A stretch of DNA of 55,298 bases from Flavobacteriaceae bacterium (GTDB lineage: Bacteria; Bacteroidota; Bacteroidia; Flavobacteriales; Flavobacteriaceae). The stretch is taken from NCBI GenBank assembly GCA_018608765.1, contig JABAYY010000080.1, positions 1 through 55,298 on the forward strand, written 5' to 3'. Positions 1 through 8,831 of this stretch are shown in pieces. Below the pieces are notes generated by a model. It saw only the letters and a list, made by a program, of their open reading frames with translations, was not told the origin of the DNA and searched no databases. The position numbers and the translations under genes are program-made. Positions within the stretch are counted from its first letter, which is position 1; each line of letters starts with the position of its first letter.

Positions 1-40
1 TAAAAAAAGACGTCGCGCTAACCGTCACAAGAAGAAATAA
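1..40 (+). CDS. C-terminal end of an unidentified basic protein (partial)
   Basis: Reading from base 2, twelve codons (KKRRRANRHKKK) end at a TAA at 38-40 and a strong hairpin follows directly, so this looks like the genuine end of a gene that starts outside the window. The tail is almost entirely basic, which fits a nucleic-acid-binding or ribosomal protein. In flavobacteria an HU-family DNA-binding protein often precedes ribonuclease G, but the HU proteins I know do not end this way, so the identity is left open. Confidence 0.5.
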   Translation, partial: KKRRRANRHKKK

Positions 41-43
41 TTT

Positions 44-68
44 GAAAAAGTAGCACAGCTACTTTTTC
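44..68 (+). terminator. Rho-independent terminator after the partial basic-protein gene
   Basis: An 11-bp perfect stem (44-54 with 58-68) with a 3-nt loop begins four bases after the stop codon. The right arm contains its own run of five T residues, as is usual for flavobacterial terminators. It separates this gene from rng. Confidence 0.8.
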
Positions 69-294
69 AGGTTATTATCAGAACGTTCTTTGATATCAAA
101 TTCGTGCTAAAATTCAGTTACACCTTGCTGAATACATGAATTTACTGGATTAAATCCTGTCAAATCTTAGTGTTTAAACATACTGATGTTTTAAATACTC
201 AAGATTATACTCCTGCAGTAATCTGTGGGAATGAATCAAGAAAAATATTTTATAATCCATCTGTACATTCGTGTATAGATTAAAATTAACACCC

Positions 295-1842
295 ATGAAT
301 AAAGAATTAATAATTCGATCAAATTCAGACAATGTTGATTTTGCCTTATTAAAAGATGGAAAACTAATTGAATTTCAAAATGACGAAGATAACAGCAAAT
401 TTTCTGTTGGCGATGTGTTTTTAGCCAAAGTAAGAAAGTCTGTTCCGGGTCTCAACGCTGCATTTGTTAATGTAGGGTATCATAAAGATGCATTTTTGCA
501 TTACCATGATTTAGGGCCTAAGCTTCCAACACTTATGAAATTCATGAAACGTGTAAGCACAGGTAAACTAAAAGATTACTCTTTAAAAAACTTTACTTTT
601 GAAGAAGACATTAAAAAAGATGGTAGTATTGACGAAATTATAAAGTCAAACCAATCTATTCTGGTTCAAATTGCAAAAGAACCAATTTCCACAAAGGGAC
701 CTAGAATCAGTTCCGAAATTTCACTTGCAGGCCGCTATTTGGTACTTGTTCCTTTTTCAGATCGCATCTCAATTTCTCAAAAAATTGAAAGCAGAAAAGA
801 AAAAGAACGTCTAAAGCGTTTGGTAAGAAGCATCACTCCCAAAGGATTTGGAGTCATTATCAGGACCGTTGCAACAGATAAAAAAGTTGCAGAACTTGAT
901 AAAGACCTTCAAGACTTATATACGAAATGGGAATCTATTTGTAAAGCAATCCCACGCGCTCATACACCAAGTAAAGTACTCGGTGAAATGAATAAAGCGT
1001 CCTCTATCCTTAGAGACATTTTCAATGATACTTTTACAGGTATTACGGTTGATGACGATTTGCTTTTTAATCAAATTAAAGATTATGTTCATGAAATTGC
1101 ACCTCACAAAGAGGCGATTGTGAAGTATCACAATCCAAAAACACCCATTTTTGAAAAATTTGGGATCGAAAGACAAATCAAAACTTCATTTGGAAAAACC
1201 GTTTCAATGGCGCGTGGTGCCTATTTAATTATAGAGCACACAGAAGCCCTTCACGTGGTAGATGTCAATAGCGGAAACCGTTCAAGTAAAGAAAGAAATC
1301 AAGAAGCGACTGCTTTAGAAGTCAATATCCTTGCTGCAACCGAACTCGCACGCCAATTTAGATTGCGTGATATGGGTGGTATTATTGTGGTGGATTTTAT
1401 TGATATGAACAAAGCAGAGAATCGCAAAAAACTCTTTGATCATCTTAGAAATGAGATGAAAGACGATAGAGCCAAACACAAAATATTACCTCCAAGCAAG
1501 TTTGGGTTAATTCAAATCACAAGACAACGTGTTCGACCAGAAATGAACATTAAAACCAAGGAAGCAAATCCTAATGGTTCTAATGGCGCTGAAGTAGAAG
1601 CACCAATTGTTTTGATTGATAAAATTAATCATCAGCTGGATCAAATTATGAAAAAAGGCTATAAAAAAGTGACTTTAAACACACACCCTTTTATAGCAGC
1701 CTTTATTACAAAAGGCTTCCCATCCATACGTACAAAATGGTATTTTGAACATAAAAAATGGGTTAAAGTAATGCCAAGAGATGCTTACACATATCTGGAA
1801 TTTCATTTTAAAAATGAAAATGGCAAAACCATTAAACTGTAA
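295..1842 (+). CDS. rng: Ribonuclease G (RNase E/G family)
   Basis: This is an endoribonuclease of the RNase E/G family, which trims rRNA precursors and starts mRNA decay in the cytoplasm. The 515-residue protein has an N-terminal S1-like region (about residues 35-135) and the RNase H-like catalytic core, with the metal-binding aspartates in LHVVDVNSG and GGIIVVDFIDM. The start is set at the ATG at 295 because the protein then opens MNKELIIRS as family members do; an in-frame codon at 271 would add eight unconserved residues. The zinc-link motif CPxCxG that follows RQRxRP in E. coli RNase E and G is absent; the matching stretch runs EANPNGSNG. I believe this is usual for flavobacterial homologues. 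The gene stands alone, with a terminator on each side. Confidence 0.93.
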   Translation: MNKELIIRSNSDNVDFALLKDGKLIEFQNDEDNSKFSVGDVFLAKVRKSVPGLNAAFVNVGYHKDAFLHYHDLGPKLPTLMKFMKRVSTGKLKDYSLKNFTFEEDIKKDGSIDEIIKSNQSILVQIAKEPISTKGPRISSEISLAGRYLVLVPFSDRISISQKIESRKEKERLKRLVRSITPKGFGVIIRTVATDKKVAELDKDLQDLYTKWESICKAIPRAHTPSKVLGEMNKASSILRDIFNDTFTGITVDDDLLFNQIKDYVHEIAPHKEAIVKYHNPKTPIFEKFGIERQIKTSFGKTVSMARGAYLIIEHTEALHVVDVNSGNRSSKERNQEATALEVNILAATELARQFRLRDMGGIIVVDFIDMNKAENRKKLFDHLRNEMKDDRAKHKILPPSKFGLIQITRQRVRPEMNIKTKEANPNGSNGAEVEAPIVLIDKINHQLDQIMKKGYKKVTLNTHPFIAAFITKGFPSIRTKWYFEHKKWVKVMPRDAYTYLEFHFKNENGKTIKL

Positions 1843-1873
1843 AAAAGTCCCGCAATAGCGGGACTTTTTTTTT
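1841..1873 (+). terminator. Rho-independent terminator of rng
   Basis: An 8-bp GC-rich stem (1846-1853 with 1858-1865) with an AATA loop is preceded by A residues and followed by eight more T residues. It overlaps the rng stop codon and could also act for the convergent sulfatase gene. Confidence 0.9.
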
Positions 1874-1924
1874 GGAATTTTTTGTCCTTAGAAGTCAGAA
1901 AGTGGAAGATTCGACGGGATCAAA

Positions 1925-3622
1925 TTAATCTGCTTTTGGAGGTGGAGTCTGAATTTTAATCTCTGTCGAAAACTTTTCCCATTCTTTCATTAACTCTTCA
2001 AATTTTTCTGGCTCTTTTTCTTTTAGGTCATTTTGCTCTGAAAGTTCTTTTGAAATGTCATAGAGACCGAAATTTTCTACTTTAAACGGTCTTATATAAT
2101 TAGTGATTTTCCAGTCTCCTTTCCGTAGCATTGCGTTGCCGTAATGTTCAAGTGCAAATACATAATCTTTTCCATGGATTGAATCGTTATTCCCAGATAC
2201 AAAAGGGATAAGGGAGTTGCCTTTAAGCGGATAAATTTCTATTTCTTTATAGGTGTTAGGATACGTTACATCTGCTACCTCATAGAAAGTAGGGGCTAAA
2301 TCTAATAAGCTTGTAAAACCATGATGAATTTCATTCTTTATATTAACATTAGGTCCGCTAATGATCATTGTTGTATTTATACCCCCTTGGGTTGCATAAT
2401 CTTTAAAATATCTGAACGGAGAGGAACCTGCCTCTGCCCATTGTGGCCCATATGAAATATAAGAATCTGCATTTCCCATCTTATCGTAATCATCATTATA
2501 ATAATCCTTTAGGTGTGTAAAATTATCATTATTAATAAAGTCTCTATGTCCGGCTCCATTATCTGACATAAAAACGAAGAGTGTATTTTCATATTCACCA
2601 ATTTGTTTTAGATATGTTGTTAGCCTTCCAATATTATAGTCCAGGTTATCAACCATACCTGCATAGAGCTCCATTTTTCTAGCTTCTTTTTTCTGTTCAA
2701 CTTTTGACAATGAATCCCAAGGTGTAACTCTTTCATGGACAGGTGGTAGCATGGCTCCTTGAGGTATTATCCCCGCCTTTTTCAAGCTATTAAATCTTTT
2801 TTCTCTTAGTTTTTCATATCCTCCATCATAGAGTCCTTTATATTTCTCCCAATGTTTTTTATCTACTTGCAATGGCCAATGTGGCGATGTGTAGGCAGCA
2901 AAAGCAAAAAAAGGCTTGCCATCATTTTTATTGTCATCGATATATTCAATTAATTTATCTGTATAAAAATCTGTAGAATAATTTCCGTCTTCCCATAATA
3001 CAGACTCTCCGTTTTCAGTGTAATTAGATGTTCCACCCCTTAAAGCACTTTGGTTTGTATAATGATTTCCTGCACCACTAATTAAGACAAATGATTTTTC
3101 AAACCCTTTTTGGTGGGGATTGGATCTAAGTTCTTTGCCAAGGTGCCATTTCCCCGCCATATAGGTATGGTAATCAGCTTCTTTAAGTAATTCTGGAATT
3201 GCAATGATGCGATTTGTTAGCCTTCCTTCATAACCAAATTCATTAGTCACTAACCCTTGGCCTCCCATTCCTGCAATATGGTTGTCATTTCCAGAGAGTA
3301 ACATGGCTCTAGTAGGTGCGCACATTGGTGCAGTATGAAAACCACTAAACTTGACACCATTAGTGGCTAGACCATCAATATTGGGAGTCTTTATATCTCC
3401 ACCATAAGTGCCAATATCACCAAAACCGAGATCATCAGCCACTATGAGTAAAATATTAGATCGTTTATGAACCTCTTTTTTAATTTTTTTATGAGCACAA
3501 GATGTTGAAACTCCAGCGGATACGATACATAAAAAAAAGATTAAGCTATGTTTACTTATCTTAACTCTGGGATAGCATTCAATAAGTGAATTTATAAAAC
3601 GAAATCGGGATAAAGTGTTCAT
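1925..3622 (-). CDS. Arylsulfatase, secreted lipoprotein (sulfatase S1 family)
   Basis: This formylglycine-dependent sulfatase hydrolyses sulfate esters. A hydrophobic segment followed by Cys42 (STSC) looks like a lipoprotein signal, so the enzyme is probably anchored at the cell envelope. The signature CAPTRAMLLSG begins at Cys101, the residue converted to formylglycine; Asp63 and Asp64 are metal ligands; KWHLGK (158-163) and the later SDNG complete the active site. The 565-residue length and the NDNHIAGMGG segment after the signature match the long arylsulfatases related to Pseudomonas AtsA, subfamily S1_4 as far as memory allows. It is monocistronic with its own promoter upstream. The true substrate, aryl or polysaccharide sulfate, cannot be told. 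Released sulfate could feed the sulfate-assimilation operon further right, but that link is inference. An anaerobic sulfatase-maturating enzyme or formylglycine-generating enzyme is not in this window. Confidence 0.92.
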   Translation of the reverse strand: MNTLSRFRFINSLIECYPRVKISKHSLIFFLCIVSAGVSTSCAHKKIKKEVHKRSNILLIVADDLGFGDIGTYGGDIKTPNIDGLATNGVKFSGFHTAPMCAPTRAMLLSGNDNHIAGMGGQGLVTNEFGYEGRLTNRIIAIPELLKEADYHTYMAGKWHLGKELRSNPHQKGFEKSFVLISGAGNHYTNQSALRGGTSNYTENGESVLWEDGNYSTDFYTDKLIEYIDDNKNDGKPFFAFAAYTSPHWPLQVDKKHWEKYKGLYDGGYEKLREKRFNSLKKAGIIPQGAMLPPVHERVTPWDSLSKVEQKKEARKMELYAGMVDNLDYNIGRLTTYLKQIGEYENTLFVFMSDNGAGHRDFINNDNFTHLKDYYNDDYDKMGNADSYISYGPQWAEAGSSPFRYFKDYATQGGINTTMIISGPNVNIKNEIHHGFTSLLDLAPTFYEVADVTYPNTYKEIEIYPLKGNSLIPFVSGNNDSIHGKDYVFALEHYGNAMLRKGDWKITNYIRPFKVENFGLYDISKELSEQNDLKEKEPEKFEELMKEWEKFSTEIKIQTPPPKAD

Positions 3623-3693
3623 AATCTAATGTGTTTATTGTTTTTGGTAATCACCATGATGTACAATGTGTGTCCTATGCATTGTGAGGGAAT

Positions 3694-3725
3694 TAAAAGT
3701 AGTGAACTTTCGATTAAGCACCAAA
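3694..3725 (-). promoter_or_regulatory. Probable promoter of the sulfatase gene
   Basis: On the minus strand a TTTG (-33 element, 3722-3725) lies 20 nt before TACTTTTA (3694-3701), one mismatch from the Bacteroidota -7 consensus TAnnTTTG. The same TTTG-N20-TACTTTTA arrangement occurs before groES. It leaves a leader of about 65 nt before the sulfatase start. Confidence 0.5.
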
Positions 3726-3732
3726 ACCCGTA

Positions 3733-4653
3733 TTAATTATAGGCATTGTTGTGTGTAGTTATTTTATTCACACTAATAACTCTATCTTGAATATCTAAAA
3801 AATTTACAAATGATATAAAGTATATTGATTCAAAAGTCGTTTCTGAAAACCTTTCTGTTAATGCCTGTATGATGTGTTTTTCAGTATTCATAAATTGTCT
3901 TTCGTCTCCCCAAACAATTAGAATTTCCGAATTTCCATTATTTTTATCTTTAAAAACTTTGTCTGCTGTATCCTCAATATCCTCTTTGAAAATAAGGACA
4001 TCATCAAATCCATAGTCAATATAAATATTATTGTCTCCAAAAAAATTTGACTTATTTCCTTTTGGTACAGGATACAAATTAAAATCATCCGCAATATCTC
4101 CAAACTCGGATTTATTCAAGTGGAAATTCAGATACTCATTCTTTGATTTAAGAATTTCTATATTTTCAGATATTTTATTAGCAATTTCTTTTGCCAGTTT
4201 TTTATATTTTTTCGCTGGTGCTCTCGGTACTTCGTCACTGTCCCAAGGTGTGCTTATCTGAATATTAATTTTAATAGGTGGTTTGTAGGTTTCAGTTATA
4301 TATCCCGATATTTTTTCGCAAATTCTTTTAGCTTGGTTAAATCGAGATAAATATTCTCTCAATACGAATTGAGTAACTTGTATTCCATAAACTTTACCAT
4401 CTAAATGAATTAATAAATCAGGATTTTTATGGTCGTCTTTGGAATTAGGTGAGAAATATAAAACCTTTCTTTTTCCAACTTCACGAAGATATTTAGTGAA
4501 TAAATGTCCAATTAAATTTTCAACCTTCGCTGTTTCTTTTTCATCAACCCATTTTGGTTGATTTTCCAAAGCTCCATTTAATGAAAAAGGTAGTTTAAAT
4601 TTTCCAATCAGTTGCGTTTTTCCATTATTAAGATTTTTGTTCAGTTTTAGCAT
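3733..4653 (-). CDS. Orphan hypothetical protein with a possible nuclease-like fold
   Basis: I do not recognise this 306-residue soluble protein. It has no signal peptide or membrane segment and is rich in Lys, Asn, Ile and Glu. Residues 78-95 (NPDLLIHLDGKVYGIQVTQ region) have the spacing of a PD-(D/E)xK nuclease core, Pro78-Asp79 followed by a beta hairpin and a polar triplet, but the expected E-x-K reads Q-V-T, so activity is doubtful. The gene is very AT-rich and stands alone. A 15-bp inverted repeat brackets it, with one arm lying inside its last codons. Together this suggests a recently acquired accessory gene. It could be a degenerate restriction or defence nuclease; that is a guess from fold pattern only. 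Confidence 0.6.
   Translation of the reverse strand: MLKLNKNLNNGKTQLIGKFKLPFSLNGALENQPKWVDEKETAKVENLIGHLFTKYLREVGKRKVLYFSPNSKDDHKNPDLLIHLDGKVYGIQVTQFVLREYLSRFNQAKRICEKISGYITETYKPPIKINIQISTPWDSDEVPRAPAKKYKKLAKEIANKISENIEILKSKNEYLNFHLNKSEFGDIADDFNLYPVPKGNKSNFFGDNNIYIDYGFDDVLIFKEDIEDTADKVFKDKNNGNSEILIVWGDERQFMNTEKHIIQALTERFSETTFESIYFISFVNFLDIQDRVISVNKITTHNNAYN
3748..3762. repeat. Left arm of a 15-bp imperfect inverted repeat around the orphan gene
   Basis: GTTGTGTGTAGTTAT matches the reverse complement of 4671-4685 at 14 of 15 positions. This arm lies within the final codons of the orphan gene (the TTHNN residues). Confidence 0.6.
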
Positions 4654-4670
4654 TTAAGTTTTGATTGGTC

Positions 4671-4685
4671 ATAATTACACACAAC
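4671..4685. repeat. Right arm of the 15-bp imperfect inverted repeat
   Basis: ATAATTACACACAAC is the reverse complement of the left arm with one mismatch. It sits 18 nt upstream of the orphan gene's start codon and continues into a small hairpin (ACACA, ACTAG loop, TGTGT). Confidence 0.6.
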
Positions 4686-5102
4686 TAGTGTGTATATATC
4701 CTTTAGGTGTGCATATTTCCATTATAATCAGTGTTTTGTTCAACAATACATCCCAAATTGGCGTGTATTGTGCCACTCCAGTTTTCCAAGTAATCTATAA
4801 TTCTAGCAAAAAAATATCTAAAACTTCGGTTAAATCACTTAAGAAGATTTAGACTTGGGGTCTTTATCACTCAAACTTAAAACATATTTTTAAACCCACC
4901 AAAAAATTAGAGTCAAAAATAAGAAGTAAACAACTGAAAAACAATTACTTGCGTTTTAAAACAAATATATTACAAAGATCTTAAGCCCTCAAGATCTCGC
5001 ATACAAAGCCCCTGTAAAGATGACCTTGCAGGGGTTATTCATTTTAATGATTAATAGTATTAATTCTCTGTAGAAAGATAAAGAGATCTAGGTATTAAAG
5101 TA
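4686..5102. other. Intergenic region without a convincing gene
   Basis: About 417 bases between the orphan gene and the toxin remnant. It is very AT-rich. The only structure seen is a weak 7-bp inverted repeat (4976-4982 with 4991-4997) and the hairpin described at 5008-5035. The one open frame overlapping it (4661-4852) has no credible composition or start. Confidence 0.6.
5008..5035 (-). terminator. Possible terminator of the toxin-antitoxin unit
   Basis: A 6-bp GC-rich stem (CCCCTG at 5009-5014 with CAGGGG at 5029-5034), extended by two further A-T pairs, lies about 70 bases past the toxin stop on the minus strand. The following T run is poor, so the call is tentative. Confidence 0.4.
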
Positions 5103-5403
5103 CTATTTGAGTTTCTTAGATGGGTCTTGCGAGGTATTAAAAACAGAAAATATATAAATTTCTGTTTTTGTATGTTCATAAATGATAACGTATGGGAATC
5201 GTCTTAAAGGAAATTCACGAAATACGGGCTTTCTTTTAACTTCAAAAAAAACAGTGCCTTCTAAAAGTACTTTAAAGTATCCATCAAGATAATTGTAAAA
5301 CTCTTCCCCTAAACCTGTTCTTTCAGATTCATAATGAATTATTAGCCTCCGCTATTTCAATTTCTGCTTCTGGATCGATGGTTAGTTTGAGCTTAGAACC
5401 CAT
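5103..5403 (-). pseudogene. Frameshifted RelE/ParE-type toxin
   Basis: On the minus strand an ATG at 5403 opens MGSKLKLTIDPEAEIEIAEA and then hits a TGA at 5331-5329. Shifting by one base around 5339-5343 restores a frame reading HYESERTGLGEEFYNYLDGY and on through VKRKPVFREFPLRRFPYVIIY to a TAG at 5105-5103. This is the pattern of RelE/ParE ribonuclease or gyrase toxins (AE...YE...GLG..F, then RRFPY.I.Y) and the restored length of about 99 residues is normal for the family. One extra base explains the break. The first codons overlap the antitoxin end by 11 nt. Either the toxin is dead or the base is a sequencing error. Confidence 0.8.
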
Positions 5404-5638
5404 GCTTTTGCATCAGTTCGAGTTTAACGATTTCCCAACTGCGTGCTTTAGTTTCTCCTGTTTTCCATTTCCGACGACGTTCTTCAACTATTTTATAATG
5501 AGTCTCTGAAACTAATGATGGGCTGTCTTTTGTGTTTAGAGAATCAAAAATACCGTCCAAAGCCAAAAGTTTTGAATCATCTTCTATGAATTGACTGAAC
5601 TTCTCAATTAATTTATTTCTTAATTCTACTGCTCCCAT
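5393..5638 (-). CDS. Antitoxin, addiction-module component family
   Basis: This small protein (81 residues) is the likely antitoxin for the adjoining RelE/ParE toxin. It begins MGAVELRNKLIEKF and carries the charged C-terminal segment YKIVEERRRKWKTGETKARSWEIVK, which is typical of the putative addiction-module component family; that C-terminal part normally wraps the toxin. The ATG at 5638 is chosen because the longer frame starts at a TTG (5662) that lies inside a perfect -7 promoter box. The antitoxin frame is intact while the toxin is broken. It lies downstream of, and on the same strand as, the leucine operon, but has its own promoter. Confidence 0.78.
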   Translation of the reverse strand: MGAVELRNKLIEKFSQFIEDDSKLLALDGIFDSLNTKDSPSLVSETHYKIVEERRRKWKTGETKARSWEIVKLELMQKHGF

Positions 5639-5659
5639 AATACGCTGTAATTGTTCTTT

Positions 5660-5667
5660 CAAATATA
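5660..5667 (-). promoter_or_regulatory. -7 promoter box of the antitoxin-toxin unit
   Basis: On the minus strand TATATTTG matches the Bacteroidota TAnnTTTG consensus exactly and sits about 21 nt before the ATG at 5638. The best upstream element is a TTG 23 nt away, slightly beyond the usual spacing. Confidence 0.5.
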
Positions 5668-5721
5668 CGAATTTTCAATATATAATGAGTCAATCGATCT
5701 TAAGAGGCTAAAGCCATACCT

Positions 5722-6840
5722 TTATATAATCGTGGACTGTCCCAAATGCATATTTGTAAAATTCAGATTTGAATCGTTGGGATTGTTAATATAGTCTTCT
5801 ATAAAGTCACCCACTTTAGAAGTCGTGATGTTATCAAATTTTGTGTTTAGATCGGGTGTTGTAATATTGAGTTTTAATGATTTCTCAACAGCTATTCGTA
5901 TCAATTCAGCTTCTTTGAAAAGTTCAAAATGATCAAGCATCATAGCTGCGGATAAAATCGATGCAATTGGATTGGCAATCCCTTTGCCTTCCGCTTGCGG
6001 ATACGACCCGTGGATGGGCTCAAACATAGAATGCTTGTCACCAACAGACGCAGAAGCCAATAAGCCTATAGAACCTCCAATAACGCTCGCTTCGTCGCTA
6101 ATCACATCACCAAACAAGTTTTCGGTCAGAATCACATCAAACTGTGTCGGATTTAAAATCATTTGCATAGCCGCATTATCCACAAACAAGAAATCAAGCT
6201 CAATTTCTGGGTAATCCTTTGCAATTTCGCCTACTACTTTTCGCCACAGACGCGAAGTTTCTAAGACGTTAGCTTTGTCAATTAAAGTCACTTTTTGGCG
6301 TCTCGATTTGGCAGCAACAAACGCCAATCGCGCAATGCGCTCAATTTCATAGCGTGAGTACTCACATAAATCAGAAGCGGTGTTTCCATCTGCACTGAGT
6401 TTCTTTTCACCAAAATAAATCCCCCCTGTTAATTCTCGGTAAATACTGATATCTGTTCCTTGAATTCTGTCTTTCTTTAAAGGCGATTTGTTTAGTAAGG
6501 TCTCGTATGCTTTCACAGGTCTTACATTTGCATATAAGCCCAATTCTTTACGAAGTTTCAGAAGCCCTTGTTCTGGACGTACTTTTGCTGACGGATCATT
6601 GTCATATTTTGGGTGTCCAATGGCACCAAACAAAATGGAGTCGTTGGATTTACAAATGTCAAGTGTGCTTTCTGGAAGAGGATCTCCTACTTGATCAATA
6701 GCGATAGCACCAACGGGTGCAGGTGTAAATTTAAAGTTGTGGTCAAAGTTAACTGCAATAGCTTTCAGTACTTTTACAGCTTGTTCCGTTACTTCGGGTC
6801 CAATACCATCTCCTGATAATACAGCGATTTTTAAGTTCAT
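5722..6840 (-). CDS. leuB: 3-Isopropylmalate dehydrogenase
   Basis: LeuB oxidises and decarboxylates 3-isopropylmalate to 2-oxoisocaproate with NAD, the third committed step of leucine synthesis in the cytoplasm. The 372-residue protein shows the isocitrate/isopropylmalate dehydrogenase fold: GDGIGPEV near the N terminus, the substrate-loop arginines in VRPEQGLLKLRKELGLYANVR, the metal-binding ENLFGDVISDEAS, and the cofactor segment EPIHGSYPQAEGKGIANP. The ATG at 6840 is used because it gives MNLKIAVLSGDG, the family start, and lies one base after the leuD stop; the longer frame (6864) would run into leuD. It is the last gene of leuACDB. Confidence 0.96.
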   Translation of the reverse strand: MNLKIAVLSGDGIGPEVTEQAVKVLKAIAVNFDHNFKFTPAPVGAIAIDQVGDPLPESTLDICKSNDSILFGAIGHPKYDNDPSAKVRPEQGLLKLRKELGLYANVRPVKAYETLLNKSPLKKDRIQGTDISIYRELTGGIYFGEKKLSADGNTASDLCEYSRYEIERIARLAFVAAKSRRQKVTLIDKANVLETSRLWRKVVGEIAKDYPEIELDFLFVDNAAMQMILNPTQFDVILTENLFGDVISDEASVIGGSIGLLASASVGDKHSMFEPIHGSYPQAEGKGIANPIASILSAAMMLDHFELFKEAELIRIAVEKSLKLNITTPDLNTKFDNITTSKVGDFIEDYINNPNDSNLNFTNMHLGQSTII

Positions 6841-6841
6841 A

Positions 6842-7432
6842 TCAATATGTTTTTTGAAGCTCAAATGCTTCTATAAGTTCTTTTTTACTTAATAAATAAT
6901 CAATGTCATCATAGCCATTAATCATACAGGTTTTTTTGTAAGGATCAATCTCAAAACCTTCACTGAGGTCAGCTCCTTTGATGCTGATAGTCTGTGTTTC
7001 TAAATTGACTTCAAACTGGGTCGTTGCATCCGATTCAATAGCGTCAAATAGTTGGCTTAAAAAACGTTCAGAAACCTGAACAGGAAGCAATCCGTTGTTC
7101 AAAGCATTCCCCTTAAATATGTCTGCGAAAAAACTAGAGACAATGACTTTAAATCCATACCCAACAAGAGCCCAAGCAGCATGTTCACGACTGGATCCAC
7201 AGCCAAAATTATCGCCTGCAATCAAAATACTTCCAGAATAAATAGAGTTGTTAAGCGTGAATTCCGAATTTGGATTTCCCAACTTATCAAATCGCCAATC
7301 TCTAAATACATTATCGCCAAATCCCTTTTTGTCCGTCGCTTTCAAAAAACGTGCGGGAATGATTTGATCGGTATCTACATTCGCAATATTTAATGGAACT
7401 GCTTGTGTAGTGTGTGTGGTGAATTTTTCCAT
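6842..7432 (-). CDS. leuD: 3-Isopropylmalate dehydratase, small subunit
   Basis: LeuD pairs with LeuC to isomerise 2-isopropylmalate to 3-isopropylmalate. The 196-residue protein is the swivelling aconitase domain; it shows the substrate-binding [17 protein letters not shown] stretch and the early IIPARFLK segment. Its ATG shares one base with the leuC stop (TAATG), which implies translational coupling and equal expression of the two subunits. Confidence 0.96.
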   Translation of the reverse strand: MEKFTTHTTQAVPLNIANVDTDQIIPARFLKATDKKGFGDNVFRDWRFDKLGNPNSEFTLNNSIYSGSILIAGDNFGCGSSREHAAWALVGYGFKVIVSSFFADIFKGNALNNGLLPVQVSERFLSQLFDAIESDATTQFEVNLETQTISIKGADLSEGFEIDPYKKTCMINGYDDIDYLLSKKELIEAFELQKTY

Positions 7433-8814
7433 TAATTTAATTGTTTTGTGATGTCTATAATTTTTCCTTCAATCGCGGTTACTGCGGCTACTAAAGGACT
7501 TGCTAAAATGGTTCTTGAGCCTGGACCTTGACGCCCTTCAAAATTTCTATTTGAAGTAGAAACACAATATTCGTTTTGTGGAATCTTATCGTCATTCATT
7601 GCCAAACAAGCTGAACATCCCGGTTGTCTCAATTCGAAACCAGCGTCGTTAAAAATGTCTTTCAATCCTTCCTCAATAATTTGAGTCTCGACTTGTTTGC
7701 TGCCAGGGACTAACCATGCCGTTACATTTTCTGCCTTTTGTTTTCCTTTTACATAATCTGCTGCGACTCTAAAGTCTTCAATTCTTGAATTTGTACAACT
7801 TCCAATAAATACAAAATTGATAGGTGTATCAATCAGGGATTCTCCAGCTTCAAAATTCATGTACTGTAATGACTTCTTAAAAGAAGGGTCGTTGTCAACA
7901 GGAATTGTTTCGGATATTTTAATGCCCATTCCTGGGTTTGTCCCGTAAGTCACCATCGGTTCGATGTCTTCCGCATCAAAATAATATTCTTTGTCAAATA
8001 CTGCACCTTCATCTGTTGGAAGAGTTTTCCAATAGGCTACTTTAGCATCAAAAGCTTCGTCTTTAGGGGCAAACTCACGGTCTTTAACATACTCAAACGT
8101 AGTGTCGTCTGGCGCAATCATTCCGCCTCTAGCTCCCATTTCAATACTCATATTACAAACGGTCATTCGACCTTCCATACTCATGTTTTGAAAGACATCT
8201 CCAGCGTATTCACAAAAATATCCCGTACCAGAATTGGTTCCTAATTTTGAGATGATATATAAGATGACATCTTTTGGAAGCACCCCATTTTTAAGGGTTC
8301 CATTGACCGTAACGCGCAAGCTCTTTGGTTTTGTTAAAAGCAAGCATTGACTTGCAAATACTTGAGCGACTTGACTTGTTCCAATCCCAAAAGCGATGGT
8401 TCCAAAAGCCCCATGTGTGGACGTGTGACTGTCGCCACAAACCATGGTCATCCCCGGTTGGGTGATGCCTAGCTCAGGTGCCATGACATGCACAATTCCA
8501 TTGTATTTATGCCCTAATTCATAAAGCGTAATATTGTTGTTATTGCAATTTTCAGAGAGTTGTGCGAGTTGTTTCCGCGATAATTCGTCTCTGACAGGCA
8601 AGTGTTGGTCCAACGTTGGTGTGTTGTGATCGGCCGTCGCCACAATCTGATCGGGTCTAAAAACAGGAATGTCTCTATCCACCAATTCATTAAATGCTTG
8701 TGGACTTGTTACTTCGTGTATTAAGTGTTTGTCTATGTATAAAACTTGAGGTCCGTCTTGAACTGAATCAACGACATGGGCATCCCAAACTTTATCAAAT
8801 AAGGTTTTTTTCAT
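7432..8814 (-). CDS. leuC: 3-Isopropylmalate dehydratase, large subunit
   Basis: LeuC is the iron-sulfur subunit of isopropylmalate isomerase. The 460-residue protein carries the three [4Fe-4S] ligands Cys340 (GSCTNSR), Cys400 and Cys403 (GCSAC), together with the aconitase signature around [14 protein letters not shown]. Length and ligand spacing are normal for bacterial LeuC. It follows leuA by 17 nt and overlaps leuD by one base. Confidence 0.96.
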   Translation of the reverse strand: MKKTLFDKVWDAHVVDSVQDGPQVLYIDKHLIHEVTSPQAFNELVDRDIPVFRPDQIVATADHNTPTLDQHLPVRDELSRKQLAQLSENCNNNNITLYELGHKYNGIVHVMAPELGITQPGMTMVCGDSHTSTHGAFGTIAFGIGTSQVAQVFASQCLLLTKPKSLRVTVNGTLKNGVLPKDVILYIISKLGTNSGTGYFCEYAGDVFQNMSMEGRMTVCNMSIEMGARGGMIAPDDTTFEYVKDREFAPKDEAFDAKVAYWKTLPTDEGAVFDKEYYFDAEDIEPMVTYGTNPGMGIKISETIPVDNDPSFKKSLQYMNFEAGESLIDTPINFVFIGSCTNSRIEDFRVAADYVKGKQKAENVTAWLVPGSKQVETQIIEEGLKDIFNDAGFELRQPGCSACLAMNDDKIPQNEYCVSTSNRNFEGRQGPGSRTILASPLVAAVTAIEGKIIDITKQLN

Positions 8815-8831
8815 AACTATGAGGATTCGAT

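Noticed and set aside
3640-4800. Integron cassette with attC sites around the orphan gene
   Set aside because: The flanks do not contain proper RYYYAAC and GTTRRRY core sites and no integrase is present; only the inverted repeat is supported.
4661-4852. Small plus-strand frame upstream of the orphan gene
   Set aside because: It overlaps the repeat arm and lies in AT-rich non-coding sequence; composition and start are not credible.
5329-5403. Short peptide gene from the ATG at 5403
   Set aside because: It is the beginning of the frameshifted toxin, as the downstream frame continues the family pattern.
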